Shown: piece by piece, positions 42,534 to 51,588 of the stretch
How positions within the stretch are numbered: the first letter of the stretch is position 1
Layout of the letters: each line of letters begins with the position of its first letter
NCBI GenBank assembly: GCA_963781705.1
Contig: CAWAGP010000001.1
Span: 434,001-498,000, forward strand
Direction: 5' to 3'
Length of the DNA: 64,000 nt
Origin: JALYGJ01 sp963781705
GTDB taxonomy: Bacteria; Chloroflexota; Limnocylindria; Limnocylindrales; CSP1-4
Position numbers and translations under genes: made by a program
The notes under the pieces: model-generated
Told to the model about the DNA's origin: nothing
The model's database searches: none
Seen by the model: only the letters and a program-made list of their open reading frames with translations

Positions 42534-43934
42534 ATGAGGACGCTGATCACCAACGGCACGGTCGTCAACGCGGATGGTCTGGCTGAGGCGGATGTCCTGA
42601 TCGATGGGGAGATCATCGCGGCAGTCGGGCGCGGGCTCGACGGCAGCGACCTGGCCGCCGGGCTCGACCAGACCATCGACGCGAAGGGCAGGTGGGTCAT
42701 CCCCGGCGCCATCGACGTGCACACGCACATGGAGCTGCCCTTTGGCGGCACGTTTGCCAAGGACACCTTCGAGACCGGCTCGCGCGCGGCGGCCTTTGGC
42801 GGGACAACCACCATCCTCGACTTCGCCGTCCAGGCCAAGGGTCGGGCGCTGCGCGAAGGACTCGACAAGTCGCTGGCGCAGGCGGAGGGCAACACCTGCA
42901 TCGACTACGGCTTCCACATGATCATGAGTGACGTCAACGACGGCTCGCTGGCGGAAATGGACGAGCTGGTCGGCGAAGGGGTCACCGACTTCAAGCTCTT
43001 CACCGCCTACCCGGGCGTCTTCCTGTCCGACGATGGGGCGATCTTCCGCGCCATGCAGCAGACCGACAGGAACGGCGGGCTGATCCTGATGCACGCGGAA
43101 AACGGCCCCGCGATCGACGTCGTGGCCAACCAGCTTGCCGAGTCGGGCAAGACCGATCCCTACTGGCACGGCGTGGCGCGCTACGCCGCCTTCGAAGGCG
43201 AGGCGACCAACCGCGTCATCCGCCTGGCGGAGGCGGCCGGCGTGCCGGTGTACATCGTCCACCTGTCCTCGCGCGACGCGCTCGACGCGGTCCGCTCGGC
43301 GCGCGATCGCGGTTCACTGAGCTTCGCCGAGACGTGCCCGCAGTACCTGTTCCTGTCGCTGGACGACCTGGGCAACGGCTTCGAGGGCGCCAAGTTCGTC
43401 TGCTCGCCGCCGCTCCGCCCGGCCGATCACCAGGCGGCGCTGTGGCAGGGGCTGGTAAAGGACGACCTGCAGATCGTGGCGACCGACCACTGCCCGTTCG
43501 ACTTCCACGGCCAGAAGGACCTGGGCGTGGGTGACTTCCGCAAGGTGCCCAACGGCCTGCCCGGCGTGGAGGAGCGCGTCGACCTGCTGCACGACGGCGG
43601 TGTCGTGGGCGGCCGGCTGACTCCGGAGCGCTGGGTGGAGGTGATCGCCGGAGCACCGGCGCGCATGTTCGGGTTGGCCGGCCGAAAGGGCGTGGTGGCG
43701 CCCGGTGCCGACGCCGACGTCGTCGTCTACGACCCGGCGCGCCGGCACACGCTGTCGGCCAGCACGCACCACATGAACGTCGACTACTCGTGCTACGAGG
43801 GGCGCTCGGTGGTCGGCGGGTCGGACGTGGTGCTTTCGCGCGGCCGCGTGATCGTGGACCACGGGGAGTGGCATGGCGAGAAGGGTTGGGGTCGGTTCCT
43901 GAAGCGCAAGACGGCGCGCGAATACCTGAGGTAG
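42534..43934 (+). CDS. hydA: Dihydropyrimidinase (D-hydantoinase)
   Basis: The 466-residue amidohydrolase shows D-V-H-T-H-M-E-L-P-F-G-G (HxH metal ligands), D-F-K-L-F-T-A-Y-P-G with the likely carboxylated lysine, M-H-A-E-N-G, V-H-L-S-S and A-T-D-H-C-P-F. Length and motifs are standard for dihydropyrimidinase/hydantoinase, which opens the ring of dihydrouracil or dihydrothymine in the second step of reductive pyrimidine breakdown. The amidase at 1485 could do the third step. An ATG at 42534 is preferred because the Cys-repeat gene diverges just upstream. A 96-residue gene follows. Confidence 0.9.
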   Translation: MRTLITNGTVVNADGLAEADVLIDGEIIAAVGRGLDGSDLAAGLDQTIDAKGRWVIPGAIDVHTHMELPFGGTFAKDTFETGSRAAAFGGTTTILDFAVQAKGRALREGLDKSLAQAEGNTCIDYGFHMIMSDVNDGSLAEMDELVGEGVTDFKLFTAYPGVFLSDDGAIFRAMQQTDRNGGLILMHAENGPAIDVVANQLAESGKTDPYWHGVARYAAFEGEATNRVIRLAEAAGVPVYIVHLSSRDALDAVRSARDRGSLSFAETCPQYLFLSLDDLGNGFEGAKFVCSPPLRPADHQAALWQGLVKDDLQIVATDHCPFDFHGQKDLGVGDFRKVPNGLPGVEERVDLLHDGGVVGGRLTPERWVEVIAGAPARMFGLAGRKGVVAPGADADVVVYDPARRHTLSASTHHMNVDYSCYEGRSVVGGSDVVLSRGRVIVDHGEWHGEKGWGRFLKRKTAREYLR

Positions 43935-43964
43935 TTCACTCATCCAGTAGAGGGAGGTTCGAAC

Positions 43965-44255
43965 ATGAAGCACTTTCAGTACGCGTGGGTGCGCGACGAC
44001 ACGCAGGTGGCGGCGTTCTTCAGCCACGCCCAGGGACCGGCTCTCCTCCAGGAGCTGGCCCAGGTGCTCGGCCCGGCGCTGATCGCGCCGCAGTCGTCCG
44101 AGTGGGTGCTCAGCCTCAACAAGGCAACGCTCAACGTGCCCTATTTCTGCGGCCTGTTGGGCGATCGCGGCTGGGAGCTGGTGGGTGTCACCACGCTGCC
44201 GGGCATGGGCGTGCCCTCGACCACGATGTACTTCAAGAAGGAAATCAGCGCCTGA
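43965..44255 (+). CDS. Small hypothetical protein
   Basis: The 96-residue protein has a good GGGAGG site and follows hydA by 30 bases. It reads M-K-H-F-Q-Y-A-W-V-R-D-D and ends with G-W-E-L-V-G-V-T-T, then T-M-Y-F-K-K-E. The WELVGVTT...YFKKE ending recalls DUF4177-type small beta proteins. Function is unknown; cotranscription with hydA is likely. Confidence 0.65.
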   Translation: MKHFQYAWVRDDTQVAAFFSHAQGPALLQELAQVLGPALIAPQSSEWVLSLNKATLNVPYFCGLLGDRGWELVGVTTLPGMGVPSTTMYFKKEISA

Positions 44256-44684
44256 GCGCATAGCGGGGTCGCCTTCGCACGGCGCGGGCGACCTCGCATA
44301 ACCGGCGCGGGCGACGTTCGCCCGGCACGGGCGACGTTGCACGGCGCTGGCGCCTGCGCATACCGCCCGCATCCGTACGCCAAGCACCAGCTGGAGCCTT
44401 CGCCCGGCGCTGCCGACTCCACCCGGCGCTAGTGCCTGCGCATACCGCCCGCATCCTTACGCCAAGCACCAGCAGAGCGATTAGCTTCGATCTGGCGTCG
44501 GCTATGGCCGGCTGTCCGCGGCCTTGTCGCCCGCGGCCCCGTCTGGCACCGATCCGGGCGGTAGCGATGCGACCAAGCTCTTGTGGCCGGCCGACCCCGG
44601 GTGGTTATCGGCTCGAAGGCCGCCCGCGTACGAATGCGGGCGGTACGGCGCGACTACCGCCCGGGGCTTTCTAGACTGATCGGC
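44256..44684. repeat. Dispersed intergenic repeat element, copy 2 (most complete)
   Basis: This 429 bp gap has no gene. The first 90 bp repeat GGCGCGGGCGAC-type units. Then come four motif copies: minus orientation at 44360-44379 and 44441-44461, plus orientation at 44548-44567 and 44628-44646 (GTACGAATGCGGGCGGTAC). Spacings of 81, 107 and 80 bp make the element symmetrical, two minus copies facing two plus copies. The two minus copies are themselves part of an 80 bp tandem repeat ending in ACGCCAAGCACCAGC. Confidence 0.8.
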
Positions 44685-46778
44685 GTGAGCGTGCTGCGCC
44701 GGCTGGTCGACTTCTACCGCGCGCAGGTCGACGTCGTGTGGCACTGGCACCGCGGGCGGTCGCGACTGATGTGGCGCGCGATCGTCTCGTTCTTTGTCGC
44801 CTTCGTGGCGCTGGGGGTAACGGCCGCCGTTCTGCCGGGGCTGAAGATCGATTCACCGCTGGCCCTCGCCGGTGCCGTGATCACGATCGGCGCCCTTGGC
44901 GCGCTCGTGCGGCCGCTGCTGCTGGCCGTGGTCGCGCCTTTCTCACTGCTGCTGATGCTCGTCATCTCCCTTGTCTTCCAGGTCGCGGTGGTCCTGGCGC
45001 TGGTGCCACTCGTGCCCGGCGTGCACATAACCACCATCCCCGAGGGCGCCCTCGCCGCGGTCGTCTTCGCCGTGCTGGGCTCGCTCATAACTTGGGTCGT
45101 GTCGCTCGATGCGGACGATTCGTACTATTCGATGCTGGTGCGCCGATTACTCGTGCGCCGCGGCGACGCGACCCACACGACGCAGCCCGGCCTGGTGATC
45201 GTCCAGATCGACGGGTTGGCGCACCCCGTGCTGGTTCAGCAACTCAACGCCGGCCGCGTGCCGGTCATGTCGCGCTGGGTCAATCACGGTCTCATGCGCC
45301 TCTCCCCGTGGACGACGCTGCTGCCGTCCCAGACCTCGGCCAGCCAGGCCGGGATCATGTTCGGCAACAACGACGACATCCCGGCCTTTCGCTGGTGGGA
45401 CAAGCAGGCACAACGGCTGTTCGTCTCGAACCATGCCGAGGACGCCCAGCAGCTCGAGCAAGCCCTGGAGCAACGCGCGCCTGGCCTGCTCGCCGACGAT
45501 GGCGCGAGCGTCGGCAATCTCTGCTCCGGGGGCGCGGCACGCTCGTACCTGACCCTGTCCACGGTCCACGATCCGGCGCAGGGGCTCGGGCGCAGCCGTT
45601 CCTACTTCTCGTTCTTCCTGAGCCCCTACGGGTTCGTGCACGCGATCGTCCTGTCGATCGCCGAAGCCGCGAAGGAAGTGTTCCAGGCACGCCGCGCGCG
45701 GCTGGCCGGCGTTGAGCCATACCTCGCGCGCGGCTTCCCTTACCCGTTTCTGAGGGCCGTCACGAACGTCGTCCTGCGCCCGCTGTCGACCAGTCTCGTG
45801 ATCGAGGAAATGCTCCGCGGCACGCCGATCATCTACGTCACGTACACCGACTACGACGAGATCGCCCACCACAGCGGACCCCAGCGCGCCGAAAGTCTCG
45901 ACGCGCTGGACGGCCTCGACCGTGTACTCGGCAGCCTGGTCCGGGCGGCCGAGGATGCGCCCAGGCCGTACCGCTTCGTCGTGCTCTCAGACCATGGCCA
46001 ATCGCTCGGCGCGACCTTCCGGCAGCGTTTCGGCAAGCCACTCGAGGCGGTGATTCGGCAGCTGATGGGCGGCGCCGAATCCGTGTCGGCCGCGGTCGGC
46101 GAGGTTGAACAATGGCGCCTCGTGGACAGCTTCGTGTCCGAGCTGGCGCGCGCACGCGGAGCGTCGGTGGTGGCACGCCGCGCCCTCCGCGCGCGCCAAA
46201 GGCGTGAGCAGCGCGACCGGGCGAGGCGGGCGGCGCCCGGTGATCCTGGCACCGCACCGCCAGACCTCGTCGTCTGTCCGTCCGGCAACCTGGCGCTCGT
46301 CTACTTCCCGCGGATCCCCGGGCGCGCGGATATCGAGACCATCGACGAACGCTATGCGGACATGGTCCAGGCGCTGGCAAACCACCCGGGCGTGGGGGTG
46401 CTGATGGCGCGCTCTCGGAGTCAGGGTGCGCTGGCGATCGGCCGGTCGGGTGTTCATCACCTCGCCGACGGACGCGTCGAAGGACGCGATCCGCTCCGAC
46501 CTTTCGGTCCGCATGCGGCCGCGGCGCTCAAGCGGCTCGACGGCATGAGCAACTGTGGCGACCTGGTCCTGATCAGCATGCTCGACTCGAACACCGGACG
46601 GGTGGCCGCGTTCGAGGAGCTGATCGGCTCCCATGGCGGCCTGGGCGGGCCGCAGACGGAACCGCTCATCCTTTATCCGGCCGAGTGGACCCTCGACACC
46701 GACTCGCTCGTTGGTGCCCCCGCGGTGCACGCGCAGTTGCGTAAGTGGCTGGCCGCCATGCGCGAAGCCGTCGCGTGA
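44685..46778 (+). CDS. Membrane protein fused to an alkaline-phosphatase-superfamily phosphodiesterase
   Basis: From the GTG at 44685 the protein has 697 residues; sequence further upstream is repeat DNA. About residues 25-160 contain four TM helices like the small 'phage holin 4' membrane proteins. From about 165 on it is a type I phosphodiesterase/nucleotide pyrophosphatase-like domain: L-V-I-V-Q-I-D-G-L-A-H-P-V-L, then L-L-P-S-Q-T-S-A-S-Q-A-G (nucleophile Thr or Ser), Y-T-D-Y-D-E-I-A-H-H-S-G-P and V-L-S-D-H-G-Q-S. These supply the usual two-metal Asp/His ligands. The substrate is unknown. The stop overlaps the GTG of the MBL gene. Confidence 0.75.
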   Translation: MSVLRRLVDFYRAQVDVVWHWHRGRSRLMWRAIVSFFVAFVALGVTAAVLPGLKIDSPLALAGAVITIGALGALVRPLLLAVVAPFSLLLMLVISLVFQVAVVLALVPLVPGVHITTIPEGALAAVVFAVLGSLITWVVSLDADDSYYSMLVRRLLVRRGDATHTTQPGLVIVQIDGLAHPVLVQQLNAGRVPVMSRWVNHGLMRLSPWTTLLPSQTSASQAGIMFGNNDDIPAFRWWDKQAQRLFVSNHAEDAQQLEQALEQRAPGLLADDGASVGNLCSGGAARSYLTLSTVHDPAQGLGRSRSYFSFFLSPYGFVHAIVLSIAEAAKEVFQARRARLAGVEPYLARGFPYPFLRAVTNVVLRPLSTSLVIEEMLRGTPIIYVTYTDYDEIAHHSGPQRAESLDALDGLDRVLGSLVRAAEDAPRPYRFVVLSDHGQSLGATFRQRFGKPLEAVIRQLMGGAESVSAAVGEVEQWRLVDSFVSELARARGASVVARRALRARQRREQRDRARRAAPGDPGTAPPDLVVCPSGNLALVYFPRIPGRADIETIDERYADMVQALANHPGVGVLMARSRSQGALAIGRSGVHHLADGRVEGRDPLRPFGPHAAAALKRLDGMSNCGDLVLISMLDSNTGRVAAFEELIGSHGGLGGPQTEPLILYPAEWTLDTDSLVGAPAVHAQLRKWLAAMREAVA

Positions 46779-47533
46779 TCAGGGCAGAGGTCACCTTCCT
46801 GGGCCATTCGACCGTGCTGGTCGAGATGAACGGCGTGCGCATCCTGACTGACCCCGTGCTCTTCGATCGGATCAACATCCTCCGGCGCACGGTCTCGCCG
46901 CTCCCCGCTGAGCTCTACAGCAACATCGACGCGGTGCTCATCAGCCACCTGCACCTCGACCACCTCGACATTCCTTCGCTGCGCTTGCTCGGCACCGACA
47001 CCCCGCTGGTCGTCCCGCGCGGCTCGGCGCGCCTGCTGCGCCGGGCGGGCTTCCGGCATCTGACCGAGGTAGCGGTCGGTGAGTCAGCCGCGCTGGGACC
47101 GGTTCGCGTCACGGCGACGCCGGCGGCTCACTCGGGCTTCCGGCCGCCGCTCGGGCCGACCGCAGCGGCCCTGGGCTTCCTGCTCGACGAGGGCGGCGAG
47201 CGCGTGTATTTCGCCGGTGACACGGACGTCTTCCCGGAGATGGCCGAGCTGACGGGCGTCGATCTCGCGCTTCTCCCCGTGTGGGGGTGGGGCCCAACCT
47301 TGGGTCCCGGCCACATGGATCCGGAGCGCGCGGCTGAGGCCCTGCGTATCCTCCGGCCGCGCGCGGCAGTCCCCATCCATTGGGGCACGCTCTGGCCGAT
47401 GGGCATGGGCCGGGTCATGCCCCACCTCCTCCAACAGCCACCGCTCGATTTCGCGCGCTTCGCGGCTATTGCCGCCCCGGAAGTGGAGATCCTGCTGACG
47501 ACCCCCGGCGAGAGCGTTCGTATTCCGCGCTGA
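46775..47533 (+). CDS. MBL-fold metal-dependent hydrolase
   Basis: This 252-residue protein begins at a GTG in a GTGA overlap. It shows V-T-F-L-G-H-S-T-V-L-V-E, then S-H-L-H-L-D-H-L-D (the HxHxDH metal motif), A-G-D-T-D-V-F-P and V-P-I-H-W-G-T, typical of UlaG/RNase-Z-like single-domain hydrolases. The substrate is unknown. Coupling to the phosphodiesterase suggests they act in one process, perhaps lipid or nucleotide turnover. Confidence 0.85.
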   Translation: MIRAEVTFLGHSTVLVEMNGVRILTDPVLFDRINILRRTVSPLPAELYSNIDAVLISHLHLDHLDIPSLRLLGTDTPLVVPRGSARLLRRAGFRHLTEVAVGESAALGPVRVTATPAAHSGFRPPLGPTAAALGFLLDEGGERVYFAGDTDVFPEMAELTGVDLALLPVWGWGPTLGPGHMDPERAAEALRILRPRAAVPIHWGTLWPMGMGRVMPHLLQQPPLDFARFAAIAAPEVEILLTTPGESVRIPR

Positions 47534-47567
47534 GCGCCCGATGCCGAGCGCGCCCGGCGCCGCCTGG

Positions 47568-48032
47568 TCAGTCGGCCGGCGCGGTCGGCCGGCGCGGGAC
47601 GAGCACCGTCCAGTCCTGGGTGAGCACGCGCGTGCCATCCCCGCGCGTCGTGGTCACGCGCAGAACGAGGTACCCGCGCGTCGGATCGTGGCGTGACGGC
47701 CGGACTTCGATGACCTCCGCCTGCGCGCGCAGTCGGTCGCCCGGGCGCACCGGCTCGAGGTAGCGCAGGTTGTCGACCCCGACGCCGACGACGGGCGCAC
47801 CGCCGAACACGTTCGAGTGGACGATCAGCCGCATCGTTACGCTCAGGCTGTGCCAGCCGCTGGCGATAATGCCGCCGAACATCTCGCTGGCGGCCGTGGC
47901 CGGGTCGAGGTGGATCGGCTGCGGGTCGAACTCGGCCGCGTAGGCGCGGATGCGCTCGGGCGTCATCTCGCAGTCCTCGTCGGTCGCGAAGACCTGCCCG
48001 ACAGCGAAGTCGTCCAGATATCTGCTGCTCAC
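47568..48032 (-). CDS. MaoC-like (R)-hydratase domain protein
   Basis: The 154-residue protein starts at a GTG and reads S-S-R-Y-L-D-D-F-A-V-G-Q-V, F-D-P-Q-P-I-H-L-D, F-G-G-I-I-A-S-G-W-H and R-Y-L-E-P-V-R-P-G-D. This is the hot-dog-fold hydratase-2 motif with the Asp/His catalytic pair in D-P-Q-P-I-H. These enzymes hydrate or dehydrate enoyl-CoA. Longer in-frame sequence toward 48125 is not protein-like. It diverges from the Gly-rich protein gene. Confidence 0.85.
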   Translation of the reverse strand: MSSRYLDDFAVGQVFATDEDCEMTPERIRAYAAEFDPQPIHLDPATAASEMFGGIIASGWHSLSVTMRLIVHSNVFGGAPVVGVGVDNLRYLEPVRPGDRLRAQAEVIEVRPSRHDPTRGYLVLRVTTTRGDGTRVLTQDWTVLVPRRPTAPAD

Positions 48033-48191
48033 GGCGAGAAACGTAACGTCCCCGGCCGGGCAACGCATGGCGCTCGACGAAGATCGGCCGAACATTGCCG
48101 ACTGGCAGGCATTGCTGCCCGGCAATGGTTATCCTGCGCGCACGGCCGCGCTGCGGGCCGGCCGACATCGCGCTGCAAAGAGAGGGGTTCG

Positions 48192-49892
48192 ATGCGCTCA
48201 CTGAAGTTGGGTCGCGGCCGTTTGTCGGCAACTGTCCTGGTTACCGCGCTGGCGACCGCATTGCTGGGCTTTCCCAGTGCCGTCGCGGCCAGCGCGCCGT
48301 CGGGCGGCTGCGCGACGGCGAGCGGTATCACCACGTGCACCTTCGACTACACCGGCGCGGTCGAGAGCTGGACCGTGCCCGCGGGCGTGACAGAGGTCAC
48401 CATCGACGCCTACGGCGCCGCGGGAGGCACCGCCGCGGGAGGCAGCATTACGGGCGGCAAGGGCGCCCACGTCCACGCGACGGTGCCCGTCACCGGTGGC
48501 GATGCCCTCGATGTCACCGTCGGCGGTCGGGGGCTCAACTACCCTAACGGTCCAACAAACGCCTTCGGCGGCGGCGGCCTCTCGTACTACGGTGGTGGGG
48601 GCGGCGGCGGCTCGTTCGTGTATGACGGCGCGAGCGCACTGGCCATCGCCGGAGGCGGAGGAGGCGGCGGCGAGCAGGTACTCGTCAGCGGAGGCGTCGG
48701 AGGCGACTCGGGCTCGCCGGGTGGCACTGCCGCTGACGACGGCACCGCCGTCGGCAGCACTGGCGGCGGCGCCGGCACGTCTTCGGCCGGAGGCACGGGC
48801 GGACAGGAATACGATTGCGGCACGTTGTATGCCGCCGGTGCGGGTGGCGATGGCTCCCTCGGCCAAGGCGGAGTCGGCGGCAGCTACGGGACCCATGATC
48901 CAGGCGTGACCACCGGTGGTGGTGGCGGCGGCGGCTACTACGGCGGCGGCGGCGGCGGCAACTTCGGGAATTGCATCGCCTACAACTCCGGCGGCGGCGG
49001 CGGCGGCGGCGGCTCGAGCTACACCGATCCGTCGGCCAGCGATGTTTCGGTCACCGACGGCATCCAAGGCGGCAACGGCCTGGTCACGATCAGCTACGAA
49101 CTGCATAGCGCACCGTCCGGCGCCGACAACACAATCACCATGACCGAAGGCGCGTCGTATTCGTTCTCGGCGGCGGACTTCCCCTTCAGCGACGCCGACG
49201 GCGACGGCTTGGCGGCGGTCAAGATCAGCAGCCTGCCCGCGGCCGGGGCGCTGACCGATGACTCACTGGCGGTCACCGCCGGCGAGTTCGTCGGCGCCGC
49301 CGACATCGGCGCCGGCAAGCTTGTCTTCAGCCCGACCACCGGTGCCTCGGGCACGCCCTACACGAGCTTCACCTTCCAGGTGGAGGATGACGGCGGCACG
49401 GCCAATGGCGGCGCCGATCTCGACCCGTCAGCGAACACCCTCACCATCGATGTGGTTGCCCTCACGCCATACGCTCGCAAGCAGGCCGCCGCAACCTCGC
49501 TGCAGGCGCTTCGCCCGTGGCCCTGGAAGCCGGCCGACAGGCGCCTGAAGAAGGCGATCCAGCGCATCGACAACAGCCTCAAGAGTTGGCGCTGGGACGG
49601 CGCGGATGCGCTCGACCCGCGCTGGGGCTGGAAGGTCTTCAAGAACGAGCGTACGACAGTGGTCTGGTTGTCCAGCCCGCTGTTTGCCGGCAACGGCACG
49701 GTCGACGACGCGATCACCACGCTGGTCGCGGCCGATCGCCAGATCGTCGTCAACGCCATCGCCGGCTCGTCCGATTCGGCTGCCATCGCGAGGGCCAACC
49801 AGCTCGTCGCCAAGGCCGATGACCTGGCCACCAACGGCAAGAACGGGAAGGCGATCTACGTGCTGTTCCGAGCGTGGCGTCGGTTGAACTAG
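48192..49892 (+). CDS. Gly-rich exported protein with cadherin-like segment
   Basis: The 566 residues have a signal peptide (about 1-33). A lead-in follows (C-T-F-D-Y-T-G-A-V-E-S-W-T-V-P-A-G-V-T-E), then about 200 residues of Gly-rich sequence (runs of G with Y, S, A). Residues about 315-415 resemble a cadherin/Big-type unit (T-M-T-E-G-A-S-Y-S-F-S; D-A-D-G-D-G-L), and the C-terminal 150 residues are charged and helical. GAGAGGGG supports the ATG. The Gly-rich half matches the 'glycine-rich protein' type seen on bacterial surfaces. Function is unknown. Confidence 0.65.
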   Translation: MRSLKLGRGRLSATVLVTALATALLGFPSAVAASAPSGGCATASGITTCTFDYTGAVESWTVPAGVTEVTIDAYGAAGGTAAGGSITGGKGAHVHATVPVTGGDALDVTVGGRGLNYPNGPTNAFGGGGLSYYGGGGGGGSFVYDGASALAIAGGGGGGGEQVLVSGGVGGDSGSPGGTAADDGTAVGSTGGGAGTSSAGGTGGQEYDCGTLYAAGAGGDGSLGQGGVGGSYGTHDPGVTTGGGGGGGYYGGGGGGNFGNCIAYNSGGGGGGGGSSYTDPSASDVSVTDGIQGGNGLVTISYELHSAPSGADNTITMTEGASYSFSAADFPFSDADGDGLAAVKISSLPAAGALTDDSLAVTAGEFVGAADIGAGKLVFSPTTGASGTPYTSFTFQVEDDGGTANGGADLDPSANTLTIDVVALTPYARKQAAATSLQALRPWPWKPADRRLKKAIQRIDNSLKSWRWDGADALDPRWGWKVFKNERTTVVWLSSPLFAGNGTVDDAITTLVAADRQIVVNAIAGSSDSAAIARANQLVAKADDLATNGKNGKAIYVLFRAWRRLN

Positions 49893-50027
49893 CGGCCGAC
49901 TTCACCGCTCACCCGCCGCCGTTGTCGGCCAATTCCGCCGCCGGCATGAATGCACGCGGTACCGCCGTCCACAAGCTCGACCTGGCGGCGCGCCCAGCGC
50001 CTCCTATCGACCTGATGCCTGCTCCGC

Positions 50028-50048
50028 TACGAATGCGGGCGGTATCCG
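50028..50048 (+). repeat. Single dispersed-repeat motif downstream of XRE2
   Basis: TACGAATGCGGGCGGTATCCG lies 44 bp beyond the stop of the XRE2 gene, in plus orientation. It is the only copy in the 200 bp between the Gly-rich gene and XRE2, so XRE2 has motif copies on both sides. Confidence 0.65.
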
Positions 50049-50091
50049 ATGGTTCACGGAGCCAAGCAGACCGCGGGCTGTCGACGCGCGC

Positions 50092-50847
50092 CTAACGATC
50101 CCGGGCGCGCCATGCGAACAGGCGCGTCGCGTTGACGTCGCACCAGGCCAGGCCGGGTTCGCGCGGAGGTGCGGCGCCTTTGGTCAGCGCATCCACCCAC
50201 GCGCGCGATGAACCGGTGAAGCGTGCCGCGAAGATCTCCGGGTAACGCGTCAGCAGGGCGCGGTTGCGCCGGGTCGCACGCACCACCCAGCAGACGTGCA
50301 CGGCGTACGGCTGACCGTTGCCGATAGCGACCGCCAGCGCCTCCGCCTCCGCCCGCTTCCTTTCCGACGAGCGCGCCGCGGCGCCGACGTTGCCGAAGGT
50401 GTTCACGCATTCGACCAGCACCAGCCGGCGGTGCGCGTCGTCGCGCAGGCCAACGTCGGTCGAGCGCGACGGATCGGCCGGTCTGGTCGGCAGCTCGAAA
50501 GTGCGCCTGTAGCCGGCGGCGCGGCCAAGCCGCAGCACAAGTTCCTGGATGGCCAGATGGCCCGCGTCGACCGGTTCTTCAAGCGCGTCGCGACCGAGTT
50601 CGAACTTCAGCGGCAGGTCGAGCACGAGCGACACCCGCTGCCAGGCAGTCAACGACAGGGCGGCGCCGCGGCCCAGCTCGAGGTCACTGACGGTTGACTG
50701 CGACAGCCCGCACCGCGCGCCCAGCTGTGCCTGCGTCTGGTTGCGCCGCCGACGCGCCCGCCGCACCTTCTGGCCCGCCTGCTGAGCTGCCTGCGTCAGA
50801 CGCCGGCGGGCCTCGGCATCCAGCGGCCAGCGCTTGCGATTTCCCAT
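50092..50847 (-). CDS. XRE-family HTH protein with nuclease-like C-terminal domain (XRE2)
   Basis: From the ATG at 50847 the protein has 251 residues. An XRE HTH lies at about 28-80 (R-R-A-R-R-R-R-N-Q-T-Q-A-Q-L-G-A-R-C-G-L-S-Q-S-T-V-S-D-L-E). The C-terminal domain has S-T-D-V-G-L, L-V-L-V-E-C-V-N-T-F-G-N and S-E-R-K-R-A, the same D, E-x-x-N, K layout as XRE1, so the two are paralogues. The ATG lies inside a repeat motif (50845-50865, minus strand GCAGGCGGTATGG). An in-frame ATG 11 codons upstream is possible but also lies within the repeat. Autoregulation through the repeat is inferred. Confidence 0.65.
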   Translation of the reverse strand: MGNRKRWPLDAEARRRLTQAAQQAGQKVRRARRRRNQTQAQLGARCGLSQSTVSDLELGRGAALSLTAWQRVSLVLDLPLKFELGRDALEEPVDAGHLAIQELVLRLGRAAGYRRTFELPTRPADPSRSTDVGLRDDAHRRLVLVECVNTFGNVGAAARSSERKRAEAEALAVAIGNGQPYAVHVCWVVRATRRNRALLTRYPEIFAARFTGSSRAWVDALTKGAAPPREPGLAWCDVNATRLFAWRARDR

Positions 50848-51050
50848 ACCGCCTGCATTCTTGGCAAAGGCGCTTGGCACGCGATTAGCTCCGACTTACC
50901 GCCGGCTTCACTCGACCGTCGGTGCCCTTGTCGACCCGATCCTCCGCTGGCACCGATGCGCGCGGTACGCGCTCGCGCAAGGTTCGTCGCGCAGGTCGCC
51001 CGGGCACGTTATCGGCCGGTTGCCCGCTCTCGTACCGATGCGGGCGGTAC
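50845..51050. repeat. Dispersed intergenic repeat element, copy 3
   Basis: Three motif copies are present: minus orientation at 50845-50865 (overlapping the XRE2 start), plus orientation at 50951-50970 and 51032-51050 (GTACCGATGCGGGCGGTAC). Spacings of 106 and 81 bp equal those of copy 2. The outer minus copy of the complete element would fall inside XRE2 and is missing. The central sequence GCGATTAGCTCCGA matches GCGATTAGCTTCGA in copy 2. Confidence 0.8.
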
Positions 51051-51126
51051 GCGGTTCGACTGCGCTGGGAGAAGCGTGGGCGGCGCGACGCGGGCGGCGA
51101 GGCGCGGGCGGCGCGGGCGACGCCGG

Positions 51127-51588
51127 CTATGCGGGCGGAGCGGGTGGCTTGCGCCAGAGATAACGCACGTCTGGCTCGTGCTCCTGGTTGGCCGTGCCGT
51201 CGGTGAACTCGACGGTCGTGAAACCGTTGCGCTCGTAGAACCGTCGCGCCCGGTCGTTGACCTGGAACGTCCACAGCTGGAGATCGTCGTCCGCCCGACT
51301 CTTGGCCAGCTCGAGCAGTCGGCGGCCGATGCCCTGTCCCAGCCTGTCCGGCGCCACGTACAACTGGTCGATCCAGCCGGGCGTCAGCGACAACATGCCG
51401 ACCACTGCATCGCCGTCGAGGGCCACCCAGCACTCGGTCTCCGGCACGAGGTGCTCGCGGACCCACGCGCGGACCGAGTCGTCATCGTGCGCCAGGCGCA
51501 CCGTGGGCAGTGCATGCCGAAAGGACGCGAGGTAGACGTCGGCGATGGCCGGGGCGTGCGCGGGCGTCGCCCGGCGCAGCTCGATCAT
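51127..51588 (-). CDS. GNAT-family N-acetyltransferase
   Basis: The 153-residue protein shows the GNAT pattern: R-R-A-T-P-A-H-A-P-A-I-A-D-V-Y, V-A-L-D-G-D-A-V-V-G-M-L-S-L, I-D-Q-L-Y-V-A-P-D-R-L-G-Q-G-I-G-R-R-L-L (the acetyl-CoA loop Q-x-x-G-x-G/A) and A-R-R-F-Y-E-R-N-G-F. The substrate is unknown. Its ATG overlaps the stop of the upstream fragment 51585-51797 by four bases. Confidence 0.85.
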   Translation of the reverse strand: MIELRRATPAHAPAIADVYLASFRHALPTVRLAHDDDSVRAWVREHLVPETECWVALDGDAVVGMLSLTPGWIDQLYVAPDRLGQGIGRRLLELAKSRADDDLQLWTFQVNDRARRFYERNGFTTVEFTDGTANQEHEPDVRYLWRKPPAPPA

